DNA of 64,000 nt from Serilophus lunatus (lineage: Eukaryota; Chordata; Aves; Passeriformes; Eurylaimidae), in assembly GCA_013399895.1 (NCBI GenBank), contig VXBA01003138.1, forward strand, positions 116,256 through 180,255, given 5' to 3'. Below are positions 51,301 to 55,760 of this stretch, piece after piece. The notes beneath the pieces are model-generated. The model saw only the letters and a list, made by a program, of their open reading frames with translations, ran no database searches and was not told the DNA's origin. The first letter of the stretch is position 1; every line of letters begins with the position of its first letter. Made by a program: the position numbers and the translations under genes.

Positions 51301-51339
51301 AACCTCTACATCCTGGCTGGACATGAAAACAGCTACTGA
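203..51339 (+). CDS. MAP4K5: MAP4K5 (GCKR/KHS1) STE20-family serine/threonine kinase, complete CDS in 31 exons
   Basis: Joined exons: 203-310, 17615-17672, 28333-28423, 29549-29613, 30464-30519, 31113-31160, 31259-31301, 32446-32518, 33196-33327, 33927-33989, 34480-34561, 35117-35233, 35364-35442, 36019-36077, 36474-36538, 40064-40106, 40672-40882, 41339-41436, 41538-41579, 42322-42406, 42491-42570, 44367-44427, 45214-45328, 45461-45519, 46595-46698, 47067-47244, 48350-48418, 48820-48912, 49469-49539, 49759-49814, 51252-51339. The sum is 2592 nt, i.e. 863 residues plus TGA, with phase agreeing at every junction. Seen: P-loop GSGTYGDV (27-34), Lys49, alphaC Glu65, HRD at 138-140, DFG at 158-160, GTPYWMAPE (177-185), acidic DDDDFE near 307-312, PPPLPPKP (388-395), PQLPRKK (485-491), PPTPK (505-509), then a CNH domain ending in AGHENSY. 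Known of the family: a germinal-centre kinase acting upstream of JNK downstream of TNF receptor/TRAF2, with Crk-type SH3 adaptors binding the proline motifs; the CNH domain is regulatory. MAP4K3 is the closest alternative, but the N-terminal ILRRNPQQDYEL with the LIALFEQAKK segment and linker fit MAP4K5. Confidence 0.97.
322..460 (+). mobile_element. CR1 retrotransposon 3' fragment adjoining exon 1
   Basis: Reads gaggccctggggtgggtttc, then the agaagctgcggctgccccc block, gggaggtgtccctgcccagg and gctttaaggtgccttccacc, the standard CR1 3' order. It begins about 12 nt inside intron 1 and lacks part of the middle. CR1 is a 5'-truncating non-LTR retrotransposon of birds. Confidence 0.8.
700..818 (+). 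mobile_element. CR1 3' end, diverged
   Basis: Contains ggaaggtgtccctgtccgtg, ggatggtttttaaggtccct and a gttctgtg end. It carries several substitutions, so it is an older copy. Confidence 0.75.
1434..1479. repeat. 23-bp tandem duplication
   Basis: Two adjacent copies of the unit beginning ggcagcacgacaagaaataa, at 1434-1456 and 1457-1479, differing at one base near the end. Confidence 0.9.
3269..3380 (+). mobile_element. CR1 3' end, diverged
   Basis: aggttggatggagcttggag, caacctggtctggtggaagg and tgtccctgcccatggcagaa match the CR1 tail. The terminal octamer is decayed. Confidence 0.75.
4550..4783 (+). mobile_element. CR1 3' end
   Basis: From atattgggaaggaattgttg through cagagaagctgtggctgccc to ccttaaggtcccttccaacc and a terminal attctgtg. 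About 230 bp, 5'-truncated. Confidence 0.88.
5462..5740 (+). mobile_element. CR1 3' end
   Basis: Starts near cttttcacaaggacatggag, runs through cttcccactgccagagggca, and ends gtcccttccaacccattccc then attctgtg. Confidence 0.88.
6327..6428 (-). mobile_element. CR1 3' tail
   Basis: Minus-strand copy: gtttgggtgggaagggacct, then ccatgggcagggacaccttc and ccaggttgctccaagccctg. About 100 bp only. Confidence 0.82.
8258..8343. repeat. Inverted repeat with 14-bp perfect arms
   Basis: TTTCTACTGAAATA at 8258-8271 and its exact complement TATTTCAGTAGAAA at 8330-8343, with a 58-nt AT-rich spacer. Confidence 0.85.
10855..11235 (+). mobile_element. CR1 3' end, long copy of the young subfamily
   Basis: Includes the upstream ttgttcagcctggaggaaag block, tggatttcccagagaagctg, the diagnostic cccctggatccctggcagtg, ggcacagggggaggggtccc, and a terminal attctgtg. 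About 380 bp. Confidence 0.9.
12414..12485 (-). mobile_element. CR1 3' tail, short
   Basis: cacagaatcccaggtttggg, tggaagggacctgaaagatc and atctccttccaagccc: the reverse of a CR1 terminus, about 70 bp. Confidence 0.7.
17225..17411 (+). mobile_element. CR1-related 3' end (gtggtggagt type)
   Basis: caggagggatttcttcacag, aggctgcccagggtggtggt, ggttgggctcgatgatcctg and ttccaacctaaaaggttctc then attctgtg. A different CR1 subfamily from the gatccctggcag type. Confidence 0.75.
17615..17672 (+). CDS. MAP4K5: MAP4K5 exon 2 (catalytic lysine)
   Basis: Residues 37-56, starting ARNLHTGELAAVKIIK; Lys49 is the beta-3 ATP-binding lysine. Acceptor TTTCAG|GC, donor G|GTAAGT; the last Gly codon is split. Confidence 0.96.
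18292..18668 (-). mobile_element. CR1 3' end, young subfamily
   Basis: Minus-strand copy of about 375 bp. Bases 18381-18620 differ at only a handful of positions from the copy at 24171-24410. Confidence 0.92.
18765..19147 (+). mobile_element. CR1 3' end, older subfamily, head-to-head with previous copy
   Basis: ggaggctcagggggcccctg, agggaacaagggccaggagg, aaattggatattaggaaaaa, gatgcccagggaggtggtgg, and an end of cttccaaccttaatg then attctgtg. Confidence 0.85.
22596..22628. repeat. Nested palindrome
   Basis: AGCCTGAGGCT (22596-22606) and AGCCTCAGGCT (22618-22628). Each arm is itself nearly palindromic and the two are exact reverse complements across an 11-nt spacer. Confidence 0.85.
23149..23277 (-). 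mobile_element. CR1 3' tail
   Basis: ctctgccatgggcagggaca, ccaggttgctccagcctggc and gccacagcttctctgggcaa. The terminal gggttggaagggacc block is damaged. Confidence 0.82.
24070..24458 (-). mobile_element. CR1 3' end, young subfamily
   Basis: Begins with repeated cagaatccc octamer units and tttgggttggaagggacctt. The body is nearly identical to the copies at 18292 and 43547. About 390 bp. Confidence 0.92.
25311..25330. repeat. C7-T6-G7 hairpin tract
   Basis: Seven C, six T and seven G in a row form a perfect hairpin, flanked by further C-runs on both sides. Such tracts are often misassembled or length-variable. Confidence 0.85.
26165..26437 (+). mobile_element. CR1 3' end
   Basis: aggtagtgacagaaagaggg, ggctttaaactgaaagagga, the young-type ggatccctggcagtgtccaa block, and ttctttccaacccaaacc at the end. 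Confidence 0.88.
27243..27490 (-). mobile_element. CR1 3' end, young subfamily
   Basis: tttgggttggaagggacctt, then the gatccaggggcagccacagc block. Its 5' part (cagctgaaagccatttcact) is shorter than in the 18292 copy. Confidence 0.9.
28333..28423 (+). CDS. MAP4K5: MAP4K5 exon 3 (alphaC helix)
   Basis: Residues 56-86 (DDFSLIQQEIYMVKECKH onward). Glu65 is the alphaC glutamate expected to pair with Lys49. The acceptor follows a long T tract; donor CAG|GTAAAT. Confidence 0.96.
29549..29613 (+). CDS. MAP4K5: MAP4K5 exon 4 (hinge)
   Basis: Residues 86-108 with REKLWICMEYCGGGSLQDIY, the hinge and alphaD region. Acceptor GACAG|CC; donor G|GTACTT is a weak match to consensus. Confidence 0.95.
30464..30519 (+). 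CDS. MAP4K5: MAP4K5 exon 5
   Basis: Residues 108-126, TGPLSELQIAYVCRETLQ, the alphaE helix of the C-lobe. Acceptor TTTCAG|TG, donor CAG|GTACTG, phase 0 at the end. Confidence 0.95.
31113..31160 (+). CDS. MAP4K5: MAP4K5 exon 6 (catalytic loop)
   Basis: Residues 127-142, GLAYLHVKGKMHRDIK, carrying the HRD motif with catalytic Asp140. Acceptor TTCCAG, donor AAG|GTAACT. It is 48 nt, in frame on both sides. Confidence 0.96.
31259..31301 (+). CDS. MAP4K5: MAP4K5 exon 7
   Basis: Residues 143-157, GANILLTDHGDVKL, with metal-binding Asn145. It is 43 nt, separated from exon 6 by a 98-nt intron. Donor G|GTGAGT. Confidence 0.96.
31341..31433 (+). mobile_element. CR1-related tail
   Basis: ggtcagtggtgaccttggga, atggttggactccaagattt and ttttccaacctaaatg then attccatg. 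About 90 bp, 5'-truncated, older subfamily. Confidence 0.72.
32446..32518 (+). CDS. MAP4K5: MAP4K5 exon 8 (DFG and activation loop)
   Basis: Residues 157-181, from ADFGVAAKITATIAKRK to SFIGTPYW. It contains the DFG aspartate (158) and the activation-loop Ser/Thr positions typical of germinal centre kinases. The Trp codon is split at the donor TG|GTAATA. Confidence 0.96.
32585..32601. repeat. (AC)n microsatellite
   Basis: About 8.5 AC units shortly after exon 8. Confidence 0.9.
33196..33327 (+). CDS. MAP4K5: MAP4K5 exon 9 (APE motif)
   Basis: Residues 181-225, starting with MAPEVAAVEKNGGYNQLCD and ending in FDLHPMR. The donor reads AG|GTTTGT, poor at +3/+4, yet the next exon continues the orthologous sequence exactly. 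Confidence 0.95.
33547..33644 (+). mobile_element. CR1 3' tail
   Basis: cttgggatagagggaggtgt, ccctgcccatggcagggggt, and ccttccaacccaaaccattc then attccatg. Sits in intron 9. Confidence 0.85.
33927..33989 (+). CDS. MAP4K5: MAP4K5 exon 10
   Basis: Residues 225-246, ALFLMSKSNFQPPKLKEKAK plus a split Trp codon; kinase C-lobe. Acceptor TTTAG|GG, donor TG|GTAGGT. Confidence 0.95.
34027..34078 (+). mobile_element. CR1 terminal stub
   Basis: gatgatctttaaggcccctt then ccaacccaaaccag and tandem octamers ending attctatg. About 50 bp, a strongly 5'-truncated insertion. Confidence 0.8.
34480..34561 (+). CDS. MAP4K5: MAP4K5 exon 11
   Basis: Residues 246-273, including FHNFVKIALTKNPKKRPTAD, the conserved C-lobe arginine region (subdomain XI). 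Acceptor TTTAAG, donor TCT|GTAAGT. Confidence 0.95.
35117..35233 (+). CDS. MAP4K5: MAP4K5 exon 12 (end of kinase domain, acidic linker)
   Basis: Residues 274-312: HSFVGQPGLSRSLAVELLDK closes the kinase fold, then VNNPDNHTHYSEVDDDDFE begins the acidic linker. Acceptor TTCCAG, donor GAG|GTGAGA. Confidence 0.95.
35364..35442 (+). CDS. MAP4K5: MAP4K5 exon 13
   Basis: Residues 313-339, PHSVIRHTIRSTNRNIRAER then TASEIN; Phe339 is split T|TT. A 130-nt intron separates it from exon 12. Donor CT|GTGAGC. Confidence 0.94.
36019..36077 (+). CDS. MAP4K5: MAP4K5 exon 14
   Basis: Residues 339-358, FDKLQFEPPLRKETEARDEM, highly conserved linker. Acceptor TTTGTAG, donor ATG|GTAAGG. Confidence 0.95.
36474..36538 (+). 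CDS. MAP4K5: MAP4K5 exon 15
   Basis: Residues 359-380, VVAAGSDFASHWNPFVDGGSSK. The WNPFVDG core identifies it; the first half differs from the mammalian sequence I recall. Acceptor CTCCAG, donor AA|GTAAGT, Lys380 split. Confidence 0.9.
38216..38372 (-). mobile_element. CR1 3' end
   Basis: tgtgttggaaggggccttaa, ccatgggcagggacacctcc and gatccaggggcagccacagc. Truncated at gggtaacaag. Confidence 0.87.
38706..38724. repeat. (AT)n microsatellite
   Basis: About 9 AT units in intron 15. Confidence 0.9.
39477..39770 (-). mobile_element. CR1 3' end
   Basis: tttgggttggaagggacctt to ctggcagtgggaagccattc and gtccctccagcccttgtct. About 290 bp. Confidence 0.9.
40064..40106 (+). CDS. MAP4K5: MAP4K5 exon 16 (proline-rich)
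   Basis: Residues 380-394, STLKRAGPPPLPPK. The PPPLPPK run is a candidate SH3-binding site (Crk-type adaptors are known partners of this kinase). It follows a 3.5-kb intron. Donor AAG|GTAGGA. Confidence 0.92.
40236..40510 (-). mobile_element. CR1-related element, diverged type
   Basis: catagaacaagaatatccca, agttggaagggatccacaag and gatcatccatccaaccctca resemble a CR1 terminus; the rest is C-rich and differs from the common copies here. It could be another CR1 subfamily. Confidence 0.6.
40672..40882 (+). CDS. MAP4K5: MAP4K5 exon 17 (variable linker)
   Basis: Residues 395-465. It starts PRINSYPEENLPDDERCQTI and ends in GLLTARYSDLG. At 211 nt it is the longest exon. The Ser-rich last 19 residues are absent from the mammalian form I remember. 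Acceptor TTGCAG, donor G|GTAAGG. Confidence 0.9.
41339..41436 (+). CDS. MAP4K5: MAP4K5 exon 18
   Basis: Residues 465-497, ending GSGQIPQLPRKKEKRDFP. PQLPRKK is a second proline/basic candidate SH3 ligand. Acceptor TTCCAG, donor CCT|GTAGGT. Confidence 0.94.
41538..41579 (+). CDS. MAP4K5: MAP4K5 exon 19
   Basis: Residues 498-511, KPAINGLPPTPKVL, only 42 nt and symmetric (phase 0-0). It lies 101 nt after exon 18. Being in frame, it could be skipped without a frameshift. Confidence 0.94.
41917..42055 (-). mobile_element. CR1-related 3' end (cagcactgccaaggcc type)
   Basis: acaattacagaacaattgag, ccagcactgccaaggccatc and gaccccaagtgccacatcca. Same family as 45889 and 58602. Confidence 0.75.
42322..42406 (+). 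CDS. MAP4K5: MAP4K5 exon 20 (start of CNH domain)
   Basis: Residues 512-540, MGACFSKVFDGCPLKINCAT then SWIHPDTKD; first blade of the citron-homology beta-propeller. Acceptor TTCCAG, donor G|GTAAAA. Confidence 0.95.
42491..42570 (+). CDS. MAP4K5: MAP4K5 exon 21
   Basis: Residues 540-566, QYIIFGTEEGIYTLNLNELH and EATMEQ; CNH domain. It is 84 nt after exon 20. Donor CAG|GTGAGT. Confidence 0.95.
42571..44366 (+). other. MAP4K5: MAP4K5 intron 21 (1.8 kb)
   Basis: Unique-looking sequence to 43546, then a young minus-strand CR1 (43547-43877), then about 490 nt without recognisable content before exon 22. Confidence 0.6.
43547..43877 (-). mobile_element. CR1 3' end, young subfamily, upstream arm of inverted pair
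   Basis: tcacagaattccagaatggt, then tttgggttgggagggacctt, through the full young-type body to ggggctttttt. It is the reverse complement of the copy at 44506 with few mismatches and sits 490 nt before exon 22. Confidence 0.92.
44367..44427 (+). CDS. MAP4K5: MAP4K5 exon 22
   Basis: Residues 567-587, LFPRKCTWLYVINNTLMSLS plus the first base of the next codon. Acceptor TTGCAG, donor G|GTATGT. It is bracketed by an inverted CR1 pair. Its length (61 nt) means skipping would shift the frame. Confidence 0.95.
44506..44875 (+). mobile_element. CR1 3' end, young subfamily, downstream arm of inverted pair
   Basis: gatcagcctggagaagggaa, gctccaggagagctggagag and the young-type body, ending ggtcctttccaacccaaacc. 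It starts about 80 nt after exon 22. Confidence 0.92.
45122..45124 (+). CDS. MAP4K5: Candidate 3-nt microexon of MAP4K5 (AAG, adds one Glu)
   Basis: The triplet AAG sits between TTTCCAG and GTAATT. A CCCTAAC branch-point-like motif lies 20-30 nt upstream. Inserted between exons 22 and 23, it changes Ser-Gly-Lys to Ser-Glu-Gly-Lys with no frame change. I recall mammalian MAP4K5 reading SLSEGKTFQ, whereas MAP4K3 lacks the Glu. Direct 22-23 splicing is also in frame, so inclusion may be alternative. Confidence 0.6.
45214..45328 (+). CDS. MAP4K5: MAP4K5 exon 23
   Basis: Residues 587-625, GKTFQLYSHNLIALFEQAKK, then TGLAAHIQTHRFPDKILPR; CNH domain. Acceptor TTGCAG|GG, donor AG|GTACAA. LIALFEQAKK favours MAP4K5 over MAP4K3. 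Confidence 0.95.
45461..45519 (+). CDS. MAP4K5: MAP4K5 exon 24
   Basis: Residues 625-645, KFALTTKIPDTKGCHKCCI; a cysteine-rich CNH turn. Acceptor TTCCAG, donor G|GTGAGC. Confidence 0.95.
45622..45884 (+). mobile_element. CR1, 3'-truncated at another CR1
   Basis: ttgttcagcctggagaagag through ccctggaagtgtccaagggc, then it stops abruptly at 45884 without the normal tail, where a minus-strand CR1 begins. Confidence 0.88.
45889..46014 (-). mobile_element. CR1-related 3' end abutting the previous copy
   Basis: acaattacagaataattcag, gtgtggaaaaggctcttgag, cagcactgccaaggccacct and catgtccccaagtgccacat. An older CR1 subfamily, in minus orientation. Confidence 0.8.
46431..46480 (+). mobile_element. 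CR1 terminal stub
   Basis: gagatgatctttgaggactc then ttccaaccctaatc and attctgtg; about 50 bp. Confidence 0.7.
46595..46698 (+). CDS. MAP4K5: MAP4K5 exon 25
   Basis: Residues 645-679, VRNPYTGHKYLCGALQSGIV then LLQWYEPMQKFMLIK; core CNH motif. Acceptor TATAG|TA, donor AAG|GTAAGG. Confidence 0.96.
47067..47244 (+). CDS. MAP4K5: MAP4K5 exon 26
   Basis: Residues 680-739, HFDFPLPSPLNVFEMLVIPE, then EQEYPMVCVAISKG, and ending SSWFTEIGAG. Acceptor CCCCAG, donor G|GTGAGA. Confidence 0.96.
47372..47608 (+). mobile_element. CR1 3' end with internal deletion
   Basis: gacaagggatggagggacag, gatcttgggaagaacagaac, then directly ccccatccctggaagtgtcc: the agaagctgtggct block is missing. It ends near attccatggttctctgtg. 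Confidence 0.85.
48350..48418 (+). CDS. MAP4K5: MAP4K5 exon 27
   Basis: Residues 739-762, NQQLDAIHVTQLERDTVLVC then LD; Lys762 is split A|AA. Acceptor CCCCAG|GC, donor A|GTGAGT. Confidence 0.95.
48820..48912 (+). CDS. MAP4K5: MAP4K5 exon 28
   Basis: Residues 762-793, KFVKIVNLQGKLKSSKKLAS then ELSFDFCIESV. Acceptor CTTGAG|AA, donor G|GTGAGT. Confidence 0.95.
49469..49539 (+). CDS. MAP4K5: MAP4K5 exon 29
   Basis: Residues 793-816, VCLQDSVLAFWKHGMQGKSF then KSDE, a strongly conserved CNH block. Acceptor TTGCAG, donor GAA|GTAAGT. Confidence 0.96.
49759..49814 (+). CDS. MAP4K5: MAP4K5 exon 30
   Basis: Residues 817-835, VTQEISDETRVFRLLGSDR. Acceptor CCACAG|GT, donor AG|GTAAAT. Confidence 0.96.
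50293..50425 (-). mobile_element. CR1 3' tail
   Basis: tcacagaatcatggaatggt, tttgggttggaaggacctta, ccatgggctgggacactcca and ccaggttgctccaagccctg. Confidence 0.88.
50970..51057 (-). mobile_element. CR1 3' tail
   Basis: atcatggaatggtttgggtt, gggagggaccttaaagaaca and ccatgggcagggacaccttc. It ends about 195 nt before exon 31. Confidence 0.86.
51252..51339 (+). CDS. MAP4K5: MAP4K5 exon 31 (stop codon)
   Basis: Residues 835-863, VVVLESRPTENPTAHSNLYI then LAGHENSY, then TGA at 51337-51339. The C-terminus is invariant in this family. Acceptor TTGCAG. Confidence 0.97.
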
Positions 51340-51538
51340 GCAGCACTCACCCAAGGGGAACAACAGAGGGCATTTGCCTCAGGAGGAACAAAGAGTGTTA
51401 GGAAAACAGGACTTAGTGTTTCTTTTCTCAACACTGAAGTTGTGTTGGTTTTTAGGGTGGAAATCAATCCATTTTTGCAGCTGGGAACAGCTGGTTCTGT
51501 CTCTTGCCACTGTGTGGTTGGTTATATGCAGTTTGCTT

Positions 51539-51544
51539 AATAAA
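51539..51544 (+). terminator. MAP4K5: Proximal polyadenylation signal AATAAA
   Basis: It is 200 nt past the stop codon, with a GT-rich stretch (ttagttgtagggg) about 30 nt downstream. It would give the shortest 3'UTR. Confidence 0.5.
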
Positions 51545-51721
51545 AGCTGAGATAAAGAGCCCTTTACTCCTTAGTTGTAGGGGAACAGAGCCTTGAAACG
51601 TGTTATGCAGTAAAGGTGCCATAAACTGTTAAATATTTTTCTTCCCTTGGATTTTCCTGTTATTCTGTAGATATAGATCTAGTGCTGGCTGTTGCCCTGT
51701 TTTATACTGAGTCTTATTCTT

Positions 51722-51727
51722 AATAAA
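51722..51727 (+). terminator. MAP4K5: Second polyadenylation signal AATAAA
   Basis: AATAAA is followed within 15-30 nt by the GT-rich run tttgtgtaggaagtgg, a good downstream element. It is a strong candidate for a main 3' end. Confidence 0.5.
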
Positions 51728-52165
51728 AACAAAGATTTGTGTAGGAAGTGGAAGTATCTGCAAAGCTTTTTGGTTTGAAATCTGCCATTGGGTATGGCTT
51801 TGTATAATAGACTATTTAATCCTTATTTATTAATCTGCTGCTAGGATGGGGTAATGTCTAACTTTTAGCAGAGGAAGGTTGCAGAGCAGCTTACAATTAT
51901 TTTTTTTTTTACAATTGTATAAAGATTTGATTCTTCCTTTTCCTTGTAGGGATCCAGTGCATTACTGAGGGCTGTGTTACCATGTCGGGTGATCTTGTAA
52001 AAAAAAATGCAGTTTTGTACAACAAAGTATTTTGTACTGATTTTTCTGCCTGCAGAATTGCCATAAAAGGGATTTTCTTACTTCCTAGATGTAGGGTGTG
52101 TGTACACAAAGTAGAATATTGATATCAGACTCATTGCTCCTGGGTGGGTGTGTACAATATCCATA

Positions 52166-52195
52166 TGTGTGTGTGTGTGTGTGTGCATGTGTGTG
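52166..52195. repeat. (TG)n microsatellite in MAP4K5 3'UTR
   Basis: Alternating TG with one CA interruption, about 15 units. Confidence 0.88.
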
Positions 52196-52214
52196 AAGTT
52201 GAAGGCAGTGTGTA

Positions 52215-52266
52215 TTTTTTATATATATATATATTTATATATATATAAAAATGTACAAAATATATA
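52215..52266. repeat. AT-rich simple repeat in MAP4K5 3'UTR
   Basis: T6 then alternating AT with short interruptions. It lies 20 nt after the TG repeat. Confidence 0.85.
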
Positions 52267-54392
52267 TGCTTTATTTTCATAAATTAGGGATAAGCCTTGT
52301 GAGGTGAAATGGCAATTGTACCTGGTCATCATCCTTAATGAATGAAAGTATCATGTATCTGACTGCCCATGACGTGTAGTTTATTTATGCTATTCCAGAG
52401 GGGAGGCCATAGGGAGAAGTGAGGCTGTGCAGCATTCCAGCTGCTGCAGACAGGCCTTTGGGAATGCTTATTTCCCCAGCTGTGTAGTATAAATAAATAT
52501 GATAAGAACCAGTATTCTATATCCAAGCTTCGATCACTTTTTCCCTGTTTGTCACCTGCATTTTTTTTCCTTTCTCTTTTTTTCCTCCATTAAAGAGTCA
52601 CATCAGTTCCTTTTGTCTTCCTCATTAATTAAATTTCTTGAGGTACCATTAAATATAGACTGACTACAGGAGAGCATCTGGTTTTACTACCTCACACTAC
52701 CCTGCTGGCTTTGATGTGAACACAGTCTGTGGGCAGGTGCAGTAGCAGCTCATAAACATTTAAATTGAAGGAGTTTTTTTTTAATAAAATGCTGCAGGAA
52801 ACTGCTGCCTGTCCAGCTCCTGAGGTCTGCTCCCTAGGAAGGACAGGTTGGAATTCCCAGGTCCTTTTAGCAGAGCAGTAAAGGTGTGTGGCAGCTTGGA
52901 GTGGTTTGGTGCTGAGTTGTCTGTGTTGGCATCAGGCTACGTGATCCATAATTTAACATGGAGGGAATTGTCTTGGCTCAGTGATGTCTTGTTGTTACCA
53001 GGGATGGCTGGAGGTTTGTGGTGTTTGGCAGGTCTGGAAGGGAAAAAAGCTCTGCACACATTCAGCATTTTAGCCACTGTCATTCAAAACTTAATTCCTG
53101 TTGACTTGACACCAAGTCAAGCTTCTCAGTTCTGACACTGTGTCAAAGCTTAATAAATAGTAAATGTACAGATAAAAATCACTCCACAGAGTATGGAAAA
53201 TGTGGTTTAAGGGTGATCAGCTGGAATTGGATCAGCAGTACTAAAAGCAGGAAATGTAATTTTTATCTTTTAAAGAAGCTGAATTCTCTAGTACTGAAAT
53301 TACTTCACAGGTAACAGTGACTGGTGATTAACCTCAAATGGTGCAACTCCTGGTCTACAGAGACTTTAAAACAAAAATTATAGACAAAGTGAAGCACCAG
53401 GTGTAGATATTGTAGAGCAAACACTTTTTAATTTACCTCATTCACTGCAGAAGGTAATTTTGGCTTCATCTTTGAAAACACTTAAAGAAGATCTCTAAAA
53501 GACTAGAGAAACCTGTAAATAAAATCTGACTATTTATGGGGAATAACTGGAGTAAATAACTCTTGGGTCATGACACTGTCATGCAGAAATAACAAGCTGA
53601 AAGTAATTTTTCTTTGAATGACACAAATGATTTTGGTTTGCTGGACCATAAAGAATAAACTTAGGAAAGTCCTCCTTTAATCAAACCTTTTTAGCTGTTG
53701 AAGCATTTCTAATGGCATGTTGTGAAATGCTTTGTGCTGGTTTTATAGACAGTGGCATTTTTGGCATGATCTGCAAGATAGTGTTTCCTAGTGTAAAACC
53801 TCACTCATTCCATATCACACAAGGGATTTGTGTGTTCCACAGCCAACCTGGCCAGTTCAGTGACTCTTGATGAGTATAATTTGCATTGGACTGTTTAATT
53901 TAGTCTATTATTTGTCTGTATCTTTTGTTTTTGTGACATTTCAACCAGAGTTGTGAAAGCCTAGTGGGGGAGGTTGGGGTTTCTGGAGCAAACACTTGCT
54001 CAACCCCTCGTTCCTCTCCCCACAGTTATCAAAGTTATTGGATGCACGAGGTCGTGTATCCAACTTGAAAGCCTTAAAACAGGCTCCCAGTGCCCTTGGA
54101 AGTACAAACACTCTGTGAAGAGCAGCCTGTGGATTAGTCTCTTTGGATTTCCTTGTAACTGAAAAAATACACCTGGAATTGTGCTGACATCTCTTTAAAG
54201 AAAGGTACAACGCATCAGTGAGCCACAGTGTCTCTGCATGAAAAGGACAAGACTGGGAGACTCTGAAATGTGCTTTTTTTTTTTACCTTGTTTAGTCATT
54301 AGGTGTAACTGAGACTCTTAACTGCACTCGTTCAGTTTTGTGTAACCAGGCTTTGTTCCACGGGAATTTCTGTTGCAGTTCAGTCGATGCCA

Positions 54393-54398
54393 AATAAA
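54393..54398 (+). terminator. Candidate distal polyadenylation signal AATAAA
   Basis: AATAAA is followed by a GT-rich stretch (gtgctgtggtgac) about 25-35 nt later. It is the last good signal before CDKL1 and would make a 3.06-kb MAP4K5 3'UTR. Confidence 0.35.
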
Positions 54399-54420
54399 CT
54401 GCTTTATTTGATACCGAGCA

Positions 54421-55439
54421 GTGCTGTGGTGACTTGCTGGGAACAATACCTTGTCAGAGAGACCTCGGGAGAATCCAGCCGGTCTCCAGGTTTTGTGGCC
54501 GTTGTGGGAAGGGCCTGGCACTGCTCTGCTCCATCCTGCAGACTGCCTGGAGCCACACGGCTGCTCCCACGTTACAGCAGGTCAGCGAGAGGGCTGGGAA
54601 TAGCACAGGAATGAGAAATTGGAATAGCAGGGGCAAATTCTTCCCAGCCTGGTCGTGGCACTCACCTGAGATTACTGTGGAGCTGTTCAGGAGTTGTCTG
54701 GCTTGAAAAGCAGAGGCTTGCTGCCTTGTGTACTTGTATCTCAGATTTTCAGGGATTTGCTGAGGTAGAGGGAGAAAGAAGGTTGTAAATAGTGTGGATA
54801 AATGTGCTTTTGGGCAATGCAAAGAACTGCCAGTTACTGGTAAATAAATAAAAAGCAATATTCCTCCTCTGCACAAGATTATCTCCGTGTGGGAATCTTG
54901 GCAGCTGGAATGTGAGATTACACATCCTTGATGGACGTGTTTTGGGAAGAAAAATAATTAGTGGGTCTTTGTCCTGAGTTGGGAAGCATCTCAGGAAAGG
55001 ATCAGGAAGGGAAGAAGCATGAGATGGAGCCGGTGTCCACACAGATCTGATATTGGAAGGGATTATTACCACAAAAGGCCGGCTTTGTCAGGGAATGAGG
55101 AAAGGGCTGAGGATCCCAGGAGCCAGATGGGTGCACCAGGAAAGAGAATGGGAAGGTAAGAGATGGAAACACTCGAGGAAAGGCTCAGTCCGCTGGTGGA
55201 AGCCCATCAGGTGACACACACCTGATACACTGGAACTGTGCAGGCGGAAGATGTTCCAGGAAACCTCCAGGTTTTCAAGGTTTTCTTCCCTTAGGGAGGG
55301 AGATGCAAGTGCTGCCCGAGGGCGGCAGGACCTGTGGGAGGGCATTCCCTCCTCCAACCCTGCAGGGAAGTGGGGTCAAAACCCTCTGGAAAGGCAAAGG
55401 CAACACGATCCTGGCAGGGGCGTTGGAGCTGGATGGTTT
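54421..55439. other. Intergenic region between MAP4K5 and CDKL1
   Basis: About 1 kb with no supported exon, RNA gene or clear repeat. Open frames on both strands show no recognisable protein. A short CR1-tail-like string near 55419-55441 lies at its right end. Confidence 0.5.
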
Positions 55440-55760
55440 TTAACCCCCCCTTCTCCCCCTGTCCGTGCCGGGGACTGTCCCCGGGGCGGGTCCCGAGGGC
55501 TGTCCCCGCCGGGGAGACACCCACGGCGAGGGAGCGCGGCGGGCATGGAGCGCTACGAGAGGCTGGGCAAGGTCGGCGAGGGCTCCTACGGCGTCGTCTT
55601 CAAGTGCCGCAACAAGGACACGGGGCAGATCGTGGCCATCAAGAAGTTCCTGGAGTCCGAGGAGGACCCGGTGATCAGGAAGGTCGCCCTGAGGGAGATC
55701 CGGATGCTGAAGGTGGGCGGCGGCGGGGGAGCCGCGAGGGATGGGGCAGGTTCGCATCTG
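55440..55760 (+). promoter_or_regulatory. CDKL1: GC-rich promoter and first exon region of CDKL1
   Basis: A sharp rise in G+C and CpG content starts near 55440 and covers the start codon at 55545 and the beginning of intron 1, typical of a CpG-island promoter. No TATA box is obvious. Confidence 0.65.
55545..55712 (+). CDS. CDKL1: CDKL1 exon 1
   Basis: Residues 1-56, MERYERLGKVGEGSYGVVFK onward through VAIKKF to ALREIRMLK. Very GC-rich. Donor AAG|GTGGGC, phase 0. Confidence 0.95.

Larger units (their letters stand above)
51340..54420 (+). other. MAP4K5: Inferred MAP4K5 3'UTR and polyadenylation region
   Basis: No coding sequence is seen. The stretch is AT-rich with AATAAA at 51539, 51722, 52492, 52783 and 54393, a TTATTTATT AU-rich-element nonamer at 51823-51831, a TGTAAATA Pumilio-type site at 53514-53521, and TG and AT microsatellites. 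Which poly(A) site is used cannot be told from sequence. Confidence 0.55.
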
